Counted from the first letter of the stretch, positions 1 to 6,734 are shown. The stretch is DNA of 8,126 nucleotides from Asaia bogorensis (GCA_945871455.1 CAMBXJ010000183.1:1-8126), one strand, 5' to 3'. Notes: generated by a model from the letters alone, not told the origin. Translations and numbers: made by a program.

Positions 1-2
1 CG

Positions 3-152
3 CCGGTCGCCGATCCCACGGCGCCGCCGCTGCGAACCGAACGCCATATCCCGAACTCCATTGCCACCCTCCGACGCAGGATTATTGTCGCGCTGGTAGA
101 GCGTCTGCCCCGCTGCCCGTGTTGCGGCATCGGACGGCAGACGGGGGAGTGA
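3..152 (+). CDS. C-terminal fragment of an unidentified protein (5' end outside window)
   Basis: The frame is open from the window edge to TGA at 150-152 and gives 49 residues. It has mostly G/C third positions (roughly three quarters), as expected for coding DNA here. The tail is basic and hydrophobic (ATLRRRIIVALVERLPR), followed by a Cys cluster, CPCCG, and ends in RQTGE. The closely spaced cysteines could bind metal, but a single cluster is not enough to claim a zinc ribbon. I do not recognise the family. A second + frame is also open until about 172 but reads less like protein. The gene stops about 20 bp before the repeat cluster begins. Moderate-to-low confidence that this is the true frame. 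Confidence 0.4.
   Translation, partial: PVADPTAPPLRTERHIPNSIATLRRRIIVALVERLPRCPCCGIGRQTGE
102..143. repeat. Inverted repeat inside the end of the left partial gene
   Basis: CGTCTGCC (102-109) and GGCAGACG (136-143) are perfect 8-bp inverted arms. Inside the loop CCGC (110-113) can pair with GCGG (124-127). It lies just before the stop codon at 150-152 and no T-run follows, so it is not a standard intrinsic terminator. It may be a fortuitous GC-rich stem. Confidence 0.3.
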
Positions 153-191
153 CGGGCGATATGACGCAGTAAGACTAGCTCTTTGTTTAAT

Positions 192-236
192 CGCATGATT
201 CACGCACTGTTACGTTCCGCTCAGCACGATCATGCT
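192..236 (+). repeat. B-unit repeat, copy 1 (stem-loop)
   Basis: This is a 45-bp unit matching the right-end copy at 7796-7840 at 41 of 45 positions, including an identical 19-nt block at 207-225. The outer arms GCATGAT (193-199) and ATCATGC (229-235) are perfectly complementary. The inner arms CGCACTG and CAGCACG pair at 5 of 7 positions around a 12-nt loop, TTACGTTCCGCT. The preceding bases (about 174-191, ending CTTTGTTTAAT) resemble the A-to-B linker at the right end, so a decayed A unit may lie upstream. Confidence 0.75.
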
Positions 237-239
237 CTA

Positions 240-276
240 GAGTGGCTTAACCCTGACTGGAAACGGCAGACCGCTC
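240..276 (+). repeat. A-unit repeat, left copy (stem-loop)
   Basis: A 37-bp unit with arms GAGTGGCTT (240-248) and AGACCGCTC (268-276) flanking a 19-nt loop. The loop matches the right-end A unit (7752-7770) at 17 of 19 positions and shares CTGACTGGAAACGGC. The arms are imperfect as DNA but pair in RNA with two G-U wobbles and one mismatch. A 14-nt linker containing TTGTTT leads into B copy 2, as at the right end. Confidence 0.65.
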
Positions 277-290
277 CAGCGTTGTTTCAT

Positions 291-335
291 CGCACGGTTC
301 ACGCGCCGCACCGGTTCGCTCCGCGCGATCATGCT
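291..335 (+). repeat. B-unit repeat, copy 2 (stem-loop, most diverged)
   Basis: A 45-bp unit aligned without gaps to the other B copies. Outer arms are GCACGGT and ATCATGC; inner arms are CGCGCCG and CCGCGCG (6 of 7 pairs). The loop is changed to CACCGGTTCGCT. It follows the left A unit directly, giving the A-then-B order also seen at 7743-7840. Confidence 0.65.
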
Positions 336-350
336 CCGCGCAAGTTTGTT

Positions 351-395
351 CGCATGGTTCACGCGCCGTTACGTTCCGCCCAGCGCGATCATGCT
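351..395 (+). repeat. B-unit repeat, copy 3, next to a ribosome binding site
   Basis: A 45-bp unit with outer arms GCATGGT (353-359, one G-U wobble) and ATCATGC (388-394), and inner arms CGCGCCG (362-368) and CAGCGCG (381-387) with 6 of 7 pairs. The loop is TTACGTTCCGCC. The unit ends 6 bp before the AAGGA ribosome binding site of the downstream NTF2-like gene, so in a transcript crossing it the hairpin would sit in the 5' leader. Confidence 0.7.
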
Positions 396-401
396 TTACA
401 T

Positions 402-406
402 AAGGA
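402..406 (+). promoter_or_regulatory. Ribosome binding site of the NTF2-like gene
   Basis: AAGGA lies 8 nt upstream of ATG 415. It fixes the start at 415. A longer in-frame reading from 331 would be translated through repeat B copy 3 and is not favoured. Confidence 0.7.
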
Positions 407-414
407 ACCGGCCT

Positions 415-873
415 ATGACGGGACTACCCGAAGCACCCCAGGACCTCCGCAACCACTTCCTGCGATGGCTGGAAACTTTCTCCAGCCACGTCCGCGCCGT
501 CGACTACGCCTCCGCTCGGCCGCTCTTCCATCCGGAAATCCTGGCCTTCGGGACACACCGGGATGTGCTGCCGAGCCTGGAGGCGTGGGTGGGGTCGCAG
601 TGGGACAATGTGTGGCCGAAGACGGACGATTTCCGGTTCGATCTGGCGGCGACGCATGTGCTTGCGTCAGATGACGAGTCGATGGCGGTCGTGATCGCGC
701 CATGGACCAGCACCGGATTCCATGAGGACGGGACGAAATTCGACCGACCCGGACGCGCCACCATCGTGTTCCACAAATCCGAGAAAGGGTGGCTGGGGGT
801 CCATTCCCATCTATCTCTGAACCGCGGTGTGCCGCAGACCAGCCACGGCAACCGGCCCGTGAAGGCGCGTTAG
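415..873 (+). CDS. NTF2/SnoaL-like (DUF4440/SnoaL_3-type) small protein
   Basis: A 152-residue protein, the normal size for a single cone-shaped NTF2-like domain. An N-terminal helical part (residues 10-40, including LRNHFLRWLETF) is followed by FHPEILAFGTH (38-48), then WVGSQWDNVWP (58-68). Strands around MAVVIAPWTSTGF (90-102), RATIVFHK (114-121) and GWLGVHSHLSLNRG (125-138) complete the domain. This pattern is typical of soluble NTF2-superfamily proteins annotated as SnoaL-like or DUF4440. These may bind or isomerise small molecules, but many have no known reaction, so I assign no substrate. There is no signal peptide. The start at 415 is set by AAGGA. hpnN follows 87 bp later on the same strand, so cotranscription is possible but unproven. 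Confidence 0.8.
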   Translation: MTGLPEAPQDLRNHFLRWLETFSSHVRAVDYASARPLFHPEILAFGTHRDVLPSLEAWVGSQWDNVWPKTDDFRFDLAATHVLASDDESMAVVIAPWTSTGFHEDGTKFDRPGRATIVFHKSEKGWLGVHSHLSLNRGVPQTSHGNRPVKAR

Positions 874-960
874 CCTTATCGGGTTCAGGCGCCGTCAGCA
901 TGGACCAGCGTGTCCGGAGCGACTATCACCGGCCCTCCCTTTTTGAGATCCTCCCACCAG

Positions 961-3579
961 ATGCTGATTCGCATGCTCGTCGGGCTTGTCGATACCTGCC
1001 GTCGACATACCCCGGCCGTTCTGTTCGCAAGCATCCTGTTGGCGGTGTTTGCCGGCTGGTTCGCGTCGGCCCGCCTAGGCGTGACCACCGATACCGACCA
1101 GATGTTCGCGCGCGATCTGCCGTGGCGGCAAAAAGCCGTCGCGATGGCGAAGGATTTCCCGCAATTTCAGGATCTTCTCGTCGCCGTCATTGATGCGCGG
1201 ACACCGGAAGAAGCCAACGAAACCGCGGCCGAACTGGCCCGCGCGGCCGCGGCCGACACCGTCCATTTCCGGAGCGTCCGACGACCGGACGTCTCATCTT
1301 TCTTTGAAAAACAGGGGCTTCTGTTCCTGAACGAATCAGAGCTAACCAAGCTCATGGACCGGACGATCGACGCGCAACCCTTTCTGGGCCAGCTCGTCGT
1401 GGACCCGTCGGCCCGCGGGCTCTTTGCCGCCCTGGCGCTGCTGGGCATGGGCGTGGCCAAAGACCAGGCCGATCTCGGCCCCTACCTCGATTCGATCCGC
1501 GGCTTCCATGGCGCGATGGCCGATGCTCTGGCCGGCACGCAAAAGCCGCTGTCCTGGCAGAACCTCCTGGGTGGCGGGCTGTCCGAGAAAGCCGGTCCCT
1601 ATCGCTTCGTCCTGCTGCAGCCCAGGCTGAACCACGACCTGCTGGAACCGGGTGGAGCGGCGACCCAGGCGGTGCGCGATATCGCGGCCGGACTGGAATT
1701 CGTCCAATCCGGGGCCGCGCGCGTGCGGCTGACCGGACAGGTTGCGCTGGCGGATGAGGAATTCGCCACCGTTGCCCAGGGCGCGGTGGAGGGCATGACC
1801 GCCAGCACGGTCATCATCGCATTCCTGCTGTTCCTCGCGGTGCGATCCTGGCGGCTGATCGTGCCGATCCTTCTCACGCTCGGCCTGGGTCTGCTGCTGA
1901 CGGTGTGCTTCGCCGCCGCCGCGATCGGCCGGCTGAACCTGATATCGGTCGGGTTTGGCGTGCTGTTCCTGGGATTGGCGGTCGACTTTGCCATCCAGTT
2001 CTCGGTTCGATTCCGAGAGCAACGCCACATCACGCCCGGCCTGGCAGCCGCGATGACCGAAACCGGGGCCACGTCCGGAGGACAGATCCTGGTCGCCGCG
2101 CTGGCAGTCGCGGCGGGATTCCTGGCCTTCGCGCCGACATCGTTTGCCGGCGTTGCCGAACTGGGCATCATCGCCGGCATCGGCATGCTGATCGCCTTTG
2201 TCTGCACCCTGACATTCCTGCCGGCGGCGATCACGCTTTGCCGTCCGCGCGGAGAAAGGGGGGAGATCGGGTTTGCCTGGGCCGCGGCGCTCGATCCGTT
2301 GGTCAAGCGCTGGCGGTGGCCGATCCTGACCGCGTTCACCACCCTGGCCGTGATCGGCGCGATCATGGCGCCGCGTCTGAGCTTCGATTCCGATCCGCTG
2401 AACACGAAGAATCCCGACACCCAGGCAATGCGGACCTTGCGGGATCTGATCCAGAACCCCGTCACCAACCCCTACACAATCGACATCATGGCACCCAGCG
2501 CCACCGATGCCGCTCGGCTTGCCGCGGCCCTGAGTGCCCTGCCCGCCACCGCCAGCGTGGTGAGCATCAACAGCTTCGTGCCGGACGATCAGCCGCTGAA
2601 ACTGGCCCTGATCGCCGATGCCAACACCATCCTGGCCCCCACATTGGCGCCGCCGACGCCCGCCGCGCCGGTTACGCCCGGACAGATCCGCATGGCCGCG
2701 ATATCCGCCCTGGAGCAGATCGAACCCGCCTTGCGGAAACTGCCCGCCGCCCATCCGCTTGCCGATATCGCTCGGGACCTGCGCCTGATCGAGAAGGCGC
2801 CGGATGACTATCTGCTGTCGCTGGACCGGGCATTGACCCGTTTCCTGCCGCAACAATTGTCCAGGCTGCGTGTCGCACTGACCGCGGAGCCTATGAATCT
2901 GGCCGCAATCCCGGCCGACGTCGCGCGCGACTGGGTGCTGCCCGACGGGCGGGCGAGGATCCGGGTGGCGGCGAAACCCGAAGCGCTGGCGACCATCGGC
3001 CTGGACGGTTTCGTCGATCAGGTTTTGCCGATCGCGCCGACCGCGGCCGGATCGGCGGTGACCATCGTCGCCACCAGCAATACGATCATCGGTGCGTTCC
3101 GGGACGCGGCAATCTACGCACTGGTCGCGATCACGCTGATCCTGGGCGTGGCGTTGCGGCGCCCGTTTGACGTCGGACTGGTGTTGGCGCCCCTGGGGGT
3201 CTCTGCCTTGCTGACCCTTTTGGTCAGTATTTTGCTGCCATTGCCGCTGAATTTTGCCAATATCGTCGCATTGCCGCTGCTTTTGGGGGTTGGCGTTTCG
3301 TTCAATGTGTACACGGTGATGAACTGGCGCGCGGGTCATACCCACCCGATCGGGTCGGCCACGACCAAGGCGATCGTCTATTCCGCGCTGACCACCGCCA
3401 CCGCGTTCGGCTCCCTGGCTTTGTCGGCCCACCCTGGAACCGCCAGCATGGGGGCCCTGCTGATGATCAGCCTGACTTGCAGTCTGGCCGCCAGCCTGGT
3501 GTTTCTCCCCGCGCTATTGACCTGCCTGAGGCCGATCCGGCCGCACGGCACCCACCGAACGGACCCGCACCATCCATGA
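961..3579 (+). CDS. hpnN: Hopanoid-associated RND transporter HpnN
   Basis: An 872-residue inner-membrane transporter of the MMPL/RND superfamily, the usual HpnN length. HpnN is known to move hopanoids from the inner to the outer membrane. Features: TM1 at about residues 19-36; DLPWRQ near 52-57 in the first periplasmic domain; FFEKQGLLFL at 114-123; ADEEF at 264-268 just before the first TM bundle (about 282-425). D342 lies in GLAVDFAIQFSVR. TM7 is at about 453-472, the second periplasmic domain at about 473-712, and the final bundle runs from about 716 to the end. The equivalent second-half helix reads GVGVSFNVYTVMNWR, with N782 where the first half has Asp. ATG 961 (MLIRMLVGLVDTCRRH) is chosen over GTG 910 because it puts the first helix near the N-terminus as in the family; no strong ribosome binding site favours either. 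The remaining hopanoid (hpn/shc) genes are not in the window. Confidence 0.87.
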   Translation: MLIRMLVGLVDTCRRHTPAVLFASILLAVFAGWFASARLGVTTDTDQMFARDLPWRQKAVAMAKDFPQFQDLLVAVIDARTPEEANETAAELARAAAADTVHFRSVRRPDVSSFFEKQGLLFLNESELTKLMDRTIDAQPFLGQLVVDPSARGLFAALALLGMGVAKDQADLGPYLDSIRGFHGAMADALAGTQKPLSWQNLLGGGLSEKAGPYRFVLLQPRLNHDLLEPGGAATQAVRDIAAGLEFVQSGAARVRLTGQVALADEEFATVAQGAVEGMTASTVIIAFLLFLAVRSWRLIVPILLTLGLGLLLTVCFAAAAIGRLNLISVGFGVLFLGLAVDFAIQFSVRFREQRHITPGLAAAMTETGATSGGQILVAALAVAAGFLAFAPTSFAGVAELGIIAGIGMLIAFVCTLTFLPAAITLCRPRGERGEIGFAWAAALDPLVKRWRWPILTAFTTLAVIGAIMAPRLSFDSDPLNTKNPDTQAMRTLRDLIQNPVTNPYTIDIMAPSATDAARLAAALSALPATASVVSINSFVPDDQPLKLALIADANTILAPTLAPPTPAAPVTPGQIRMAAISALEQIEPALRKLPAAHPLADIARDLRLIEKAPDDYLLSLDRALTRFLPQQLSRLRVALTAEPMNLAAIPADVARDWVLPDGRARIRVAAKPEALATIGLDGFVDQVLPIAPTAAGSAVTIVATSNTIIGAFRDAAIYALVAITLILGVALRRPFDVGLVLAPLGVSALLTLLVSILLPLPLNFANIVALPLLLGVGVSFNVYTVMNWRAGHTHPIGSATTKAIVYSALTTATAFGSLALSAHPGTASMGALLMISLTCSLAASLVFLPALLTCLRPIRPHGTHRTDPHHP

Positions 3580-3920
3580 TACGGACTACCTTATCGCTGC
3601 TGTCGCTGGTTGTTTTGGGCGGCGCGTCCCTGCCGCCGGGGCCGTGCGGTGGCACACCAGCCCTTGGGGCCCCGCTGCCAAGCCACTTGGACATGGCTGG
3701 CTCTGCTGGCGGAACCGTCAGCCCGTCCGTGGCGATGGTGATGCCGAACCTGGTTGCACCGGGGGGAATGGGTTGCGATCAGTCGATGATGCGGCCGGTC
3801 CCGTCGGGTGGCGGCGCCACCAGCGCGCTGAGCAATGAATCGGCCGATATTCTGCACGGGCTGCCCACAACCGAGCGCCTGAGATCGCCTTATGAAAGCC
3901 AGCGCCTAACGAGTCCCTGA
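3576..3920 (+). CDS. Small exported protein overlapping hpnN, family not recognised
   Basis: A 114-residue protein that begins inside the hpnN stop (ATGA, 3576-3579), so translation is probably coupled to hpnN; I see no separate ribosome binding site. The N-terminus MIRTTLSLLSLVVLGGAS is a good Sec-type signal: short basic start, hydrophobic core, small residues GGA near 15-17. A cysteine at 24 (GPC) is too far from a proper lipobox to call a lipoprotein confidently. The mature part is rich in Gly, Pro, Ser and Met (MAGSAGG, SVAMVMPNLVAPGGMG, SMMRPVPSGGG), with a second Cys at 67 and a polar tail containing ESADILHGLPTTERLRSPYESQR. I know no family for it. Because the ORF continues upstream in frame to 3477, part could be a shadow, but the overlap, signal peptide and position favour a real gene at 3576. 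Confidence 0.55.
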   Translation: MIRTTLSLLSLVVLGGASLPPGPCGGTPALGAPLPSHLDMAGSAGGTVSPSVAMVMPNLVAPGGMGCDQSMMRPVPSGGGATSALSNESADILHGLPTTERLRSPYESQRLTSP

Positions 3921-3939
3921 CCACGCCGTAGCGGGCCGA

Positions 3940-4911
3940 TCATCCGATCATGCGTCGCCCGCGGGCTTCGACCAGAAGACACAGAATCTCGAACAGGATC
4001 GAAGCCGCGTTGAAGCTGGTCAACGTGCCGACATCGAAGGATGGCGCCACTTCCACCAGATCGCCGCCGATGAAGTCCAGGCCGCGCAGGCCACGCAACA
4101 GTCGCAAAGCCTCCAGCGCGGTGATCCCGCCCGCTTCCGGCGTGCCGGTGCCGGGGGCGTGCGACGGATCGAGACTGTCGATGTCGAACGTCAGATAGGC
4201 CGGTCCTGGCCCGATGATCGCGCGCGCTTCCTCCATGGCGAAGCGCCAGCCCCGATCGTGAAATTCATCCATGCCCAGAACCCGCATGCCACTGGACTGG
4301 CTGAAACCCCACATATCCGGATCGTTCGTGGTGCCCCGGATCCCGATCTGGATCACCCGACGCGGATCCAGCAACCCCTCCTCCACCGCGCGCCGGAACG
4401 GGGCGCCGTGGTGGAAGCGAGACCCCAGATAATCGTCGCCAGTGTCGCAATGCGCGTCGATATGCACCATGCCGACCGGCCCGGACGCGGCCACCGCGCG
4501 CAGGATGGGAAGACTGACCGAATGGTCGCCACCGACCGACAGCGGCGTCACGCCCGCCGCCACGACGGTGTGGTAGAACGCGGCGATTTCCGCCAGTGCG
4601 CCGGTCAATTCATACGGTTGCTCGATCCAGCAATCGCCGAGATCACGCACGCGCGCCGCGGCAAACGGCGCGATCCCGGTCGCGGCATTGATGCGGCGCA
4701 GCAAAGTGGATTGCTCCCGCACCGCGCGCGGTCCGTGACGCGCGCCGCTGCGATGGGTCACCCCGCCGTCGAACGGGACGCCGATGATGCCGATATCCAG
4801 GTCGGTCAGGTCCTGACTCGGTTCCGTGCGGAAGAAGGTCGCGATCCCGGTGTAGCGCGGACGCGCCTGGGGATCTGACAGGTCCTGGTATTTGCCTGGC
4901 TGCTTGATCAT
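3940..4911 (-). CDS. speB: Agmatinase/arginase-family ureohydrolase
   Basis: A 323-residue cytosolic Mn-dependent hydrolase that cleaves a guanidino group to release urea. All binuclear-metal ligands are present: H130 in GGDHS (128-131), D152/H154/D156 in DAHCDT, and D243/D245 in TFDIDSLDP, followed by the family signature HAPGTGTPEAGG (251-262). RSGARHGPRAVRE (54-66) is also typical. Agmatinase (agmatine to putrescine plus urea) is the default call, but closely related guanidinobutyrases and guanidinopropionases share these motifs, so the substrate is not fixed by sequence. The start is at 4911 because GGAAGGA lies 7 nt upstream; the ATG six bases earlier is too close to it, and the longer reading from 4980 has no support. 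It converges on the gene ending at 3920 with 19 bp between stops and is divergent from the N-acetyltransferase. Confidence 0.88.
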   Translation of the reverse strand: MIKQPGKYQDLSDPQARPRYTGIATFFRTEPSQDLTDLDIGIIGVPFDGGVTHRSGARHGPRAVREQSTLLRRINAATGIAPFAAARVRDLGDCWIEQPYELTGALAEIAAFYHTVVAAGVTPLSVGGDHSVSLPILRAVAASGPVGMVHIDAHCDTGDDYLGSRFHHGAPFRRAVEEGLLDPRRVIQIGIRGTTNDPDMWGFSQSSGMRVLGMDEFHDRGWRFAMEEARAIIGPGPAYLTFDIDSLDPSHAPGTGTPEAGGITALEALRLLRGLRGLDFIGGDLVEVAPSFDVGTLTSFNAASILFEILCLLVEARGRRMIG

Positions 4912-4918
4912 CGGCATT

Positions 4919-4925
4919 TCCTTCC
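4919..4925 (-). promoter_or_regulatory. Ribosome binding site of the ureohydrolase
   Basis: On the - strand GGAAGGA lies 7 nt before ATG 4911 and only 1 nt before the alternative ATG at 4917. This decides the start in favour of MIKQPGKYQ. Confidence 0.7.
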
Positions 4926-4928
4926 GGC

Positions 4929-4938
4929 GGTCCGGACC
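4929..4938. promoter_or_regulatory. Palindrome GGTCCGGACC upstream of the ureohydrolase
   Basis: A perfect 10-bp palindrome 3 bp upstream of the ureohydrolase ribosome binding site, inside the 172-bp divergent region shared with the N-acetyltransferase. It could be an operator half or a short RNA hairpin, or chance in GC-rich DNA. I see no convincing -35/-10 promoter in the region. Confidence 0.25.
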
Positions 4939-5083
4939 ATAGAGCGTGATGACACCGAGCGGAACGTCGCGGGGTGCCAATCATACGACAAAACAGGGAA
5001 GTAGAGCGATCTTCGGTTTCCGGTCATGATGAATCCACCCAGCCCGGGCCACGGAACGCAGGTCACGAAACAACGGAGTTTCC

Positions 5084-5935
5084 ATGCCCACCGATACATT
5101 CGACCTGGACGCCTATGTCCGCCGCATTGCCTATCACGGTCCCCGCGCCGCGTCGCTGACCGTCCTGACCGACCTTATCGCCTGCCACAGCGCGACCATT
5201 CCCTTTGAAAACATCGACGTGTTTCTCGGGCGTCCGATCCCGATCGATGTGGCCTCCGTCGCCACCAAGCTGGTCGATCGCGGCCGCGGCGGCTATTGCT
5301 TCGAGCAGAACACCCTGCTGCTCGCCGCCCTAACCGAATTGGGATTCCGCACCAGTCCCCGGCTCGCCCGGGTCGTGCGCGGCATGGCGCCTGATGCGGG
5401 GACGCCACGCACGCATATGGTCCTGAGCGTCGATCTGGCCGATGGCATCTATCTGGCCGATGTCGGGTTCGGGAACCTGACCCCGACCGCCCCGCTCGCG
5501 CTGGCCCGCGACGATGCGCAAGGGACCCGGCATGAGCTGTTCCGCGTTCGATCGTTCGGGCTGGAGTATCTGGTGCAGGTTGAGATCGGCGACGCCTGGC
5601 AGACGCTGTATCGTATATCGCCGGAGCTGCCGTTGCCCGCCGATCTGGAGGTCGCCAACTGGTTCACCGCCACCAATCCGGTCGCCCCCTTCGTGAACAA
5701 TCTGATCGTCGCTCGCCCGGGCCAGGCAGCCCGCCATACATTGTTCAACACGCGCGTCGCTCGCCGGGGGATGGATGGACGGAGCCAGATTCGGGCCGTG
5801 AGGTCACTGGAAGAATACCGCGTCGAACTGCGGGATGGGTTCGGCTTGTCCACGACCGAAGAAGACCTCGACGCAATCGTTGCCAAAGTAACGCGGCACG
5901 CCGGCACCGACCAGGGCAATGAATTCTTCGCGTAG
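5084..5935 (+). CDS. nat: Arylamine N-acetyltransferase
   Basis: A 283-residue cytosolic enzyme of the NAT family, within the family's usual length. It transfers an acetyl group from acetyl-CoA to arylamines, hydrazines or related acceptors through a cysteine intermediate. The complete catalytic triad is visible: C72 in RGGYCFEQN, H111 in TPRTHMVLSV, and D126 in LADVGFGN. The N-terminal helical part carries the usual ATIPFENIDVFLGRPI block (37-52), and the C-terminal domain III includes NWFTATNPVAPFVNNLIVAR. ATG 5084 has GGAG (5075-5078) upstream. It is divergent from the ureohydrolase. Joint regulation is possible but no common pathway is evident, and the physiological substrate is unknown. 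Confidence 0.92.
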   Translation: MPTDTFDLDAYVRRIAYHGPRAASLTVLTDLIACHSATIPFENIDVFLGRPIPIDVASVATKLVDRGRGGYCFEQNTLLLAALTELGFRTSPRLARVVRGMAPDAGTPRTHMVLSVDLADGIYLADVGFGNLTPTAPLALARDDAQGTRHELFRVRSFGLEYLVQVEIGDAWQTLYRISPELPLPADLEVANWFTATNPVAPFVNNLIVARPGQAARHTLFNTRVARRGMDGRSQIRAVRSLEEYRVELRDGFGLSTTEEDLDAIVAKVTRHAGTDQGNEFFA

Positions 5936-5974
5936 CGCCGGCTCCGGGGTTTGAGCGAGCGGGATGCACTGCTG

Positions 5975-6072
5975 GATCCGGCCTACCGGACTCGGGGGAT
6001 TGGACTAGGGCGCTCTGCCCCGGGCGACCAGACTACAGCGGCCTGACTCGTACGACCTGGCTCGCGCGACCG
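5975..6072. repeat. Degenerate 14-bp tandem repeat (seven units)
   Basis: Units start at 5975, 5989, 6003, 6017, 6031, 6045 and 6059 with no gaps. The consensus read from the units is GACTCGGGCGACCT; they match it at 9, 10, 11, 11, 10, 12 and 11 of 14 positions. First-base G and third-position C are nearly invariant. The next 14 bases (from 6073) no longer fit. It fills most of the convergent gap between the N-acetyltransferase and the TetR gene. The period is not a multiple of 3 and neither gene reads through it. No clear intrinsic terminator was found in the gap. Confidence 0.6.
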
Positions 6073-6099
6073 CCGGGATCGCGCTCGGGACGGATCGAC

Positions 6100-6732
6100 T
6101 CAGATAGCCGGGGTAACCGCCTCGGCACCCGCCATTTGCAACGCCAGATCGGCCATATGCGCTCCCATCTCGTCCAAAGTCAGCCGGCCGCCCGGACGAT
6201 GCCATGTATAGGCCCAACTGATCATCCCGCCGATGGCCAGCGACGCCAGGTTCACATCGCCCACCCGGAACTCTCCCGCATCGACACCTTCTTGCAGCAG
6301 GCGCGACAGAACCCTATCGAACTGCTTGCGCAGGATGTTGATCTCGTCCAGCGCGGACTTGGTCAGGTTCTTTTCCTCCCGGAAATAGATGGCGATGTTC
6401 GGCTGGCGTTGCAGCACCACTTTGGTGAAACCGAAGACCGCCATGTACAGCCGTTCGGTGACCGTGCCCGGCTGTTCGGACGCGCCGGTGACCGCCGCGA
6501 GAGACATCTCGATCGTGGGCTTGCAGAGCGCCGCCAGCAGATCGACCTTGCTGCGAAAATGCGTATAGATGAAGGGCTTGGTGACCCCAAGCTCCGCCGC
6601 GATATCGTCAAGCGTCGTGCCGTTGAAGCCGCGCTCGTAAAAGAGCTTCACGGCTTCTTCCAGGATCCGCTCACGCTTGAAGGCCAGAATCTCGTCGCGC
6701 ATTCCCTGTGCCAAGCCAGTTTGGTTTATCAT
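6100..6732 (-). CDS. TetR/AcrR-family transcriptional regulator
   Basis: A 210-residue regulator of normal family length. The N-terminal DNA-binding domain covers residues 17-63: RERILEEAVKLFYERGFNG (20-38), then the helix-turn-helix TTLDDIAAELGVTKPFIYTHF (39-59), followed by the usual RSKVDLLAAL. The C-terminal ligand-binding part contains VFGFTKVVLQRQPNIAIYFREEKNL in the middle and ends in GGMISWAYTWHRPGGRLTLDEMGAHMADLALQM. That ending resembles TetR regulators of acyl-CoA or steroid/fatty-acid catabolism such as the KstR2 type, an analogy from memory only. The start at 6732 is chosen because a Met ten codons in has its AGGGA too close; the longer upstream reading would run through the divergent SDR gene. 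It is divergent from the SDR gene with a shared palindrome, so it probably represses both that gene and itself. Confidence 0.9.
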   Translation of the reverse strand: MINQTGLAQGMRDEILAFKRERILEEAVKLFYERGFNGTTLDDIAAELGVTKPFIYTHFRSKVDLLAALCKPTIEMSLAAVTGASEQPGTVTERLYMAVFGFTKVVLQRQPNIAIYFREEKNLTKSALDEINILRKQFDRVLSRLLQEGVDAGEFRVGDVNLASLAIGGMISWAYTWHRPGGRLTLDEMGAHMADLALQMAGAEAVTPAI

Positions 6733-6734
6733 GC

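Noticed and set aside
174..398. CRISPR array.
   Set aside because: The units are unevenly spaced, diverged and hairpin-bearing, spacers are not of uniform length, and no cas genes are near.
183..674. Open frame through the left repeats with repeated RSAQ-DHAL peptide motifs.
   Set aside because: The peptide repetition only reflects the DNA repeats, and the frame overlaps the better-supported NTF2-like gene out of phase.
910..960. Upstream GTG start for hpnN, adding 17 residues.
   Set aside because: The extra residues are not typical of the family and push the first membrane helix away from the N-terminus. ATG 961 gives the expected length, though neither start has a strong ribosome binding site.
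885..1088. A - strand open frame ending in WWEDLKKGGPVIVAPDTLVHADGA, opposite the hpnN leader.
   Set aside because: The last 24 residues read somewhat like protein and lie mostly in the gap before hpnN. However, the frame otherwise runs antisense to the hpnN N-terminus, has no recognisable family and shows only moderate third-position GC. It could be a gene remnant, but I cannot support it.
1342..3432. A very long - strand open frame of 696 codons antisense to hpnN.
   Set aside because: It is rich in Gln, Gly, Arg and Asp with no hydrophobic pattern, as expected for the mirror frame of a GC-rich gene. hpnN on the + strand is clearly the real gene.
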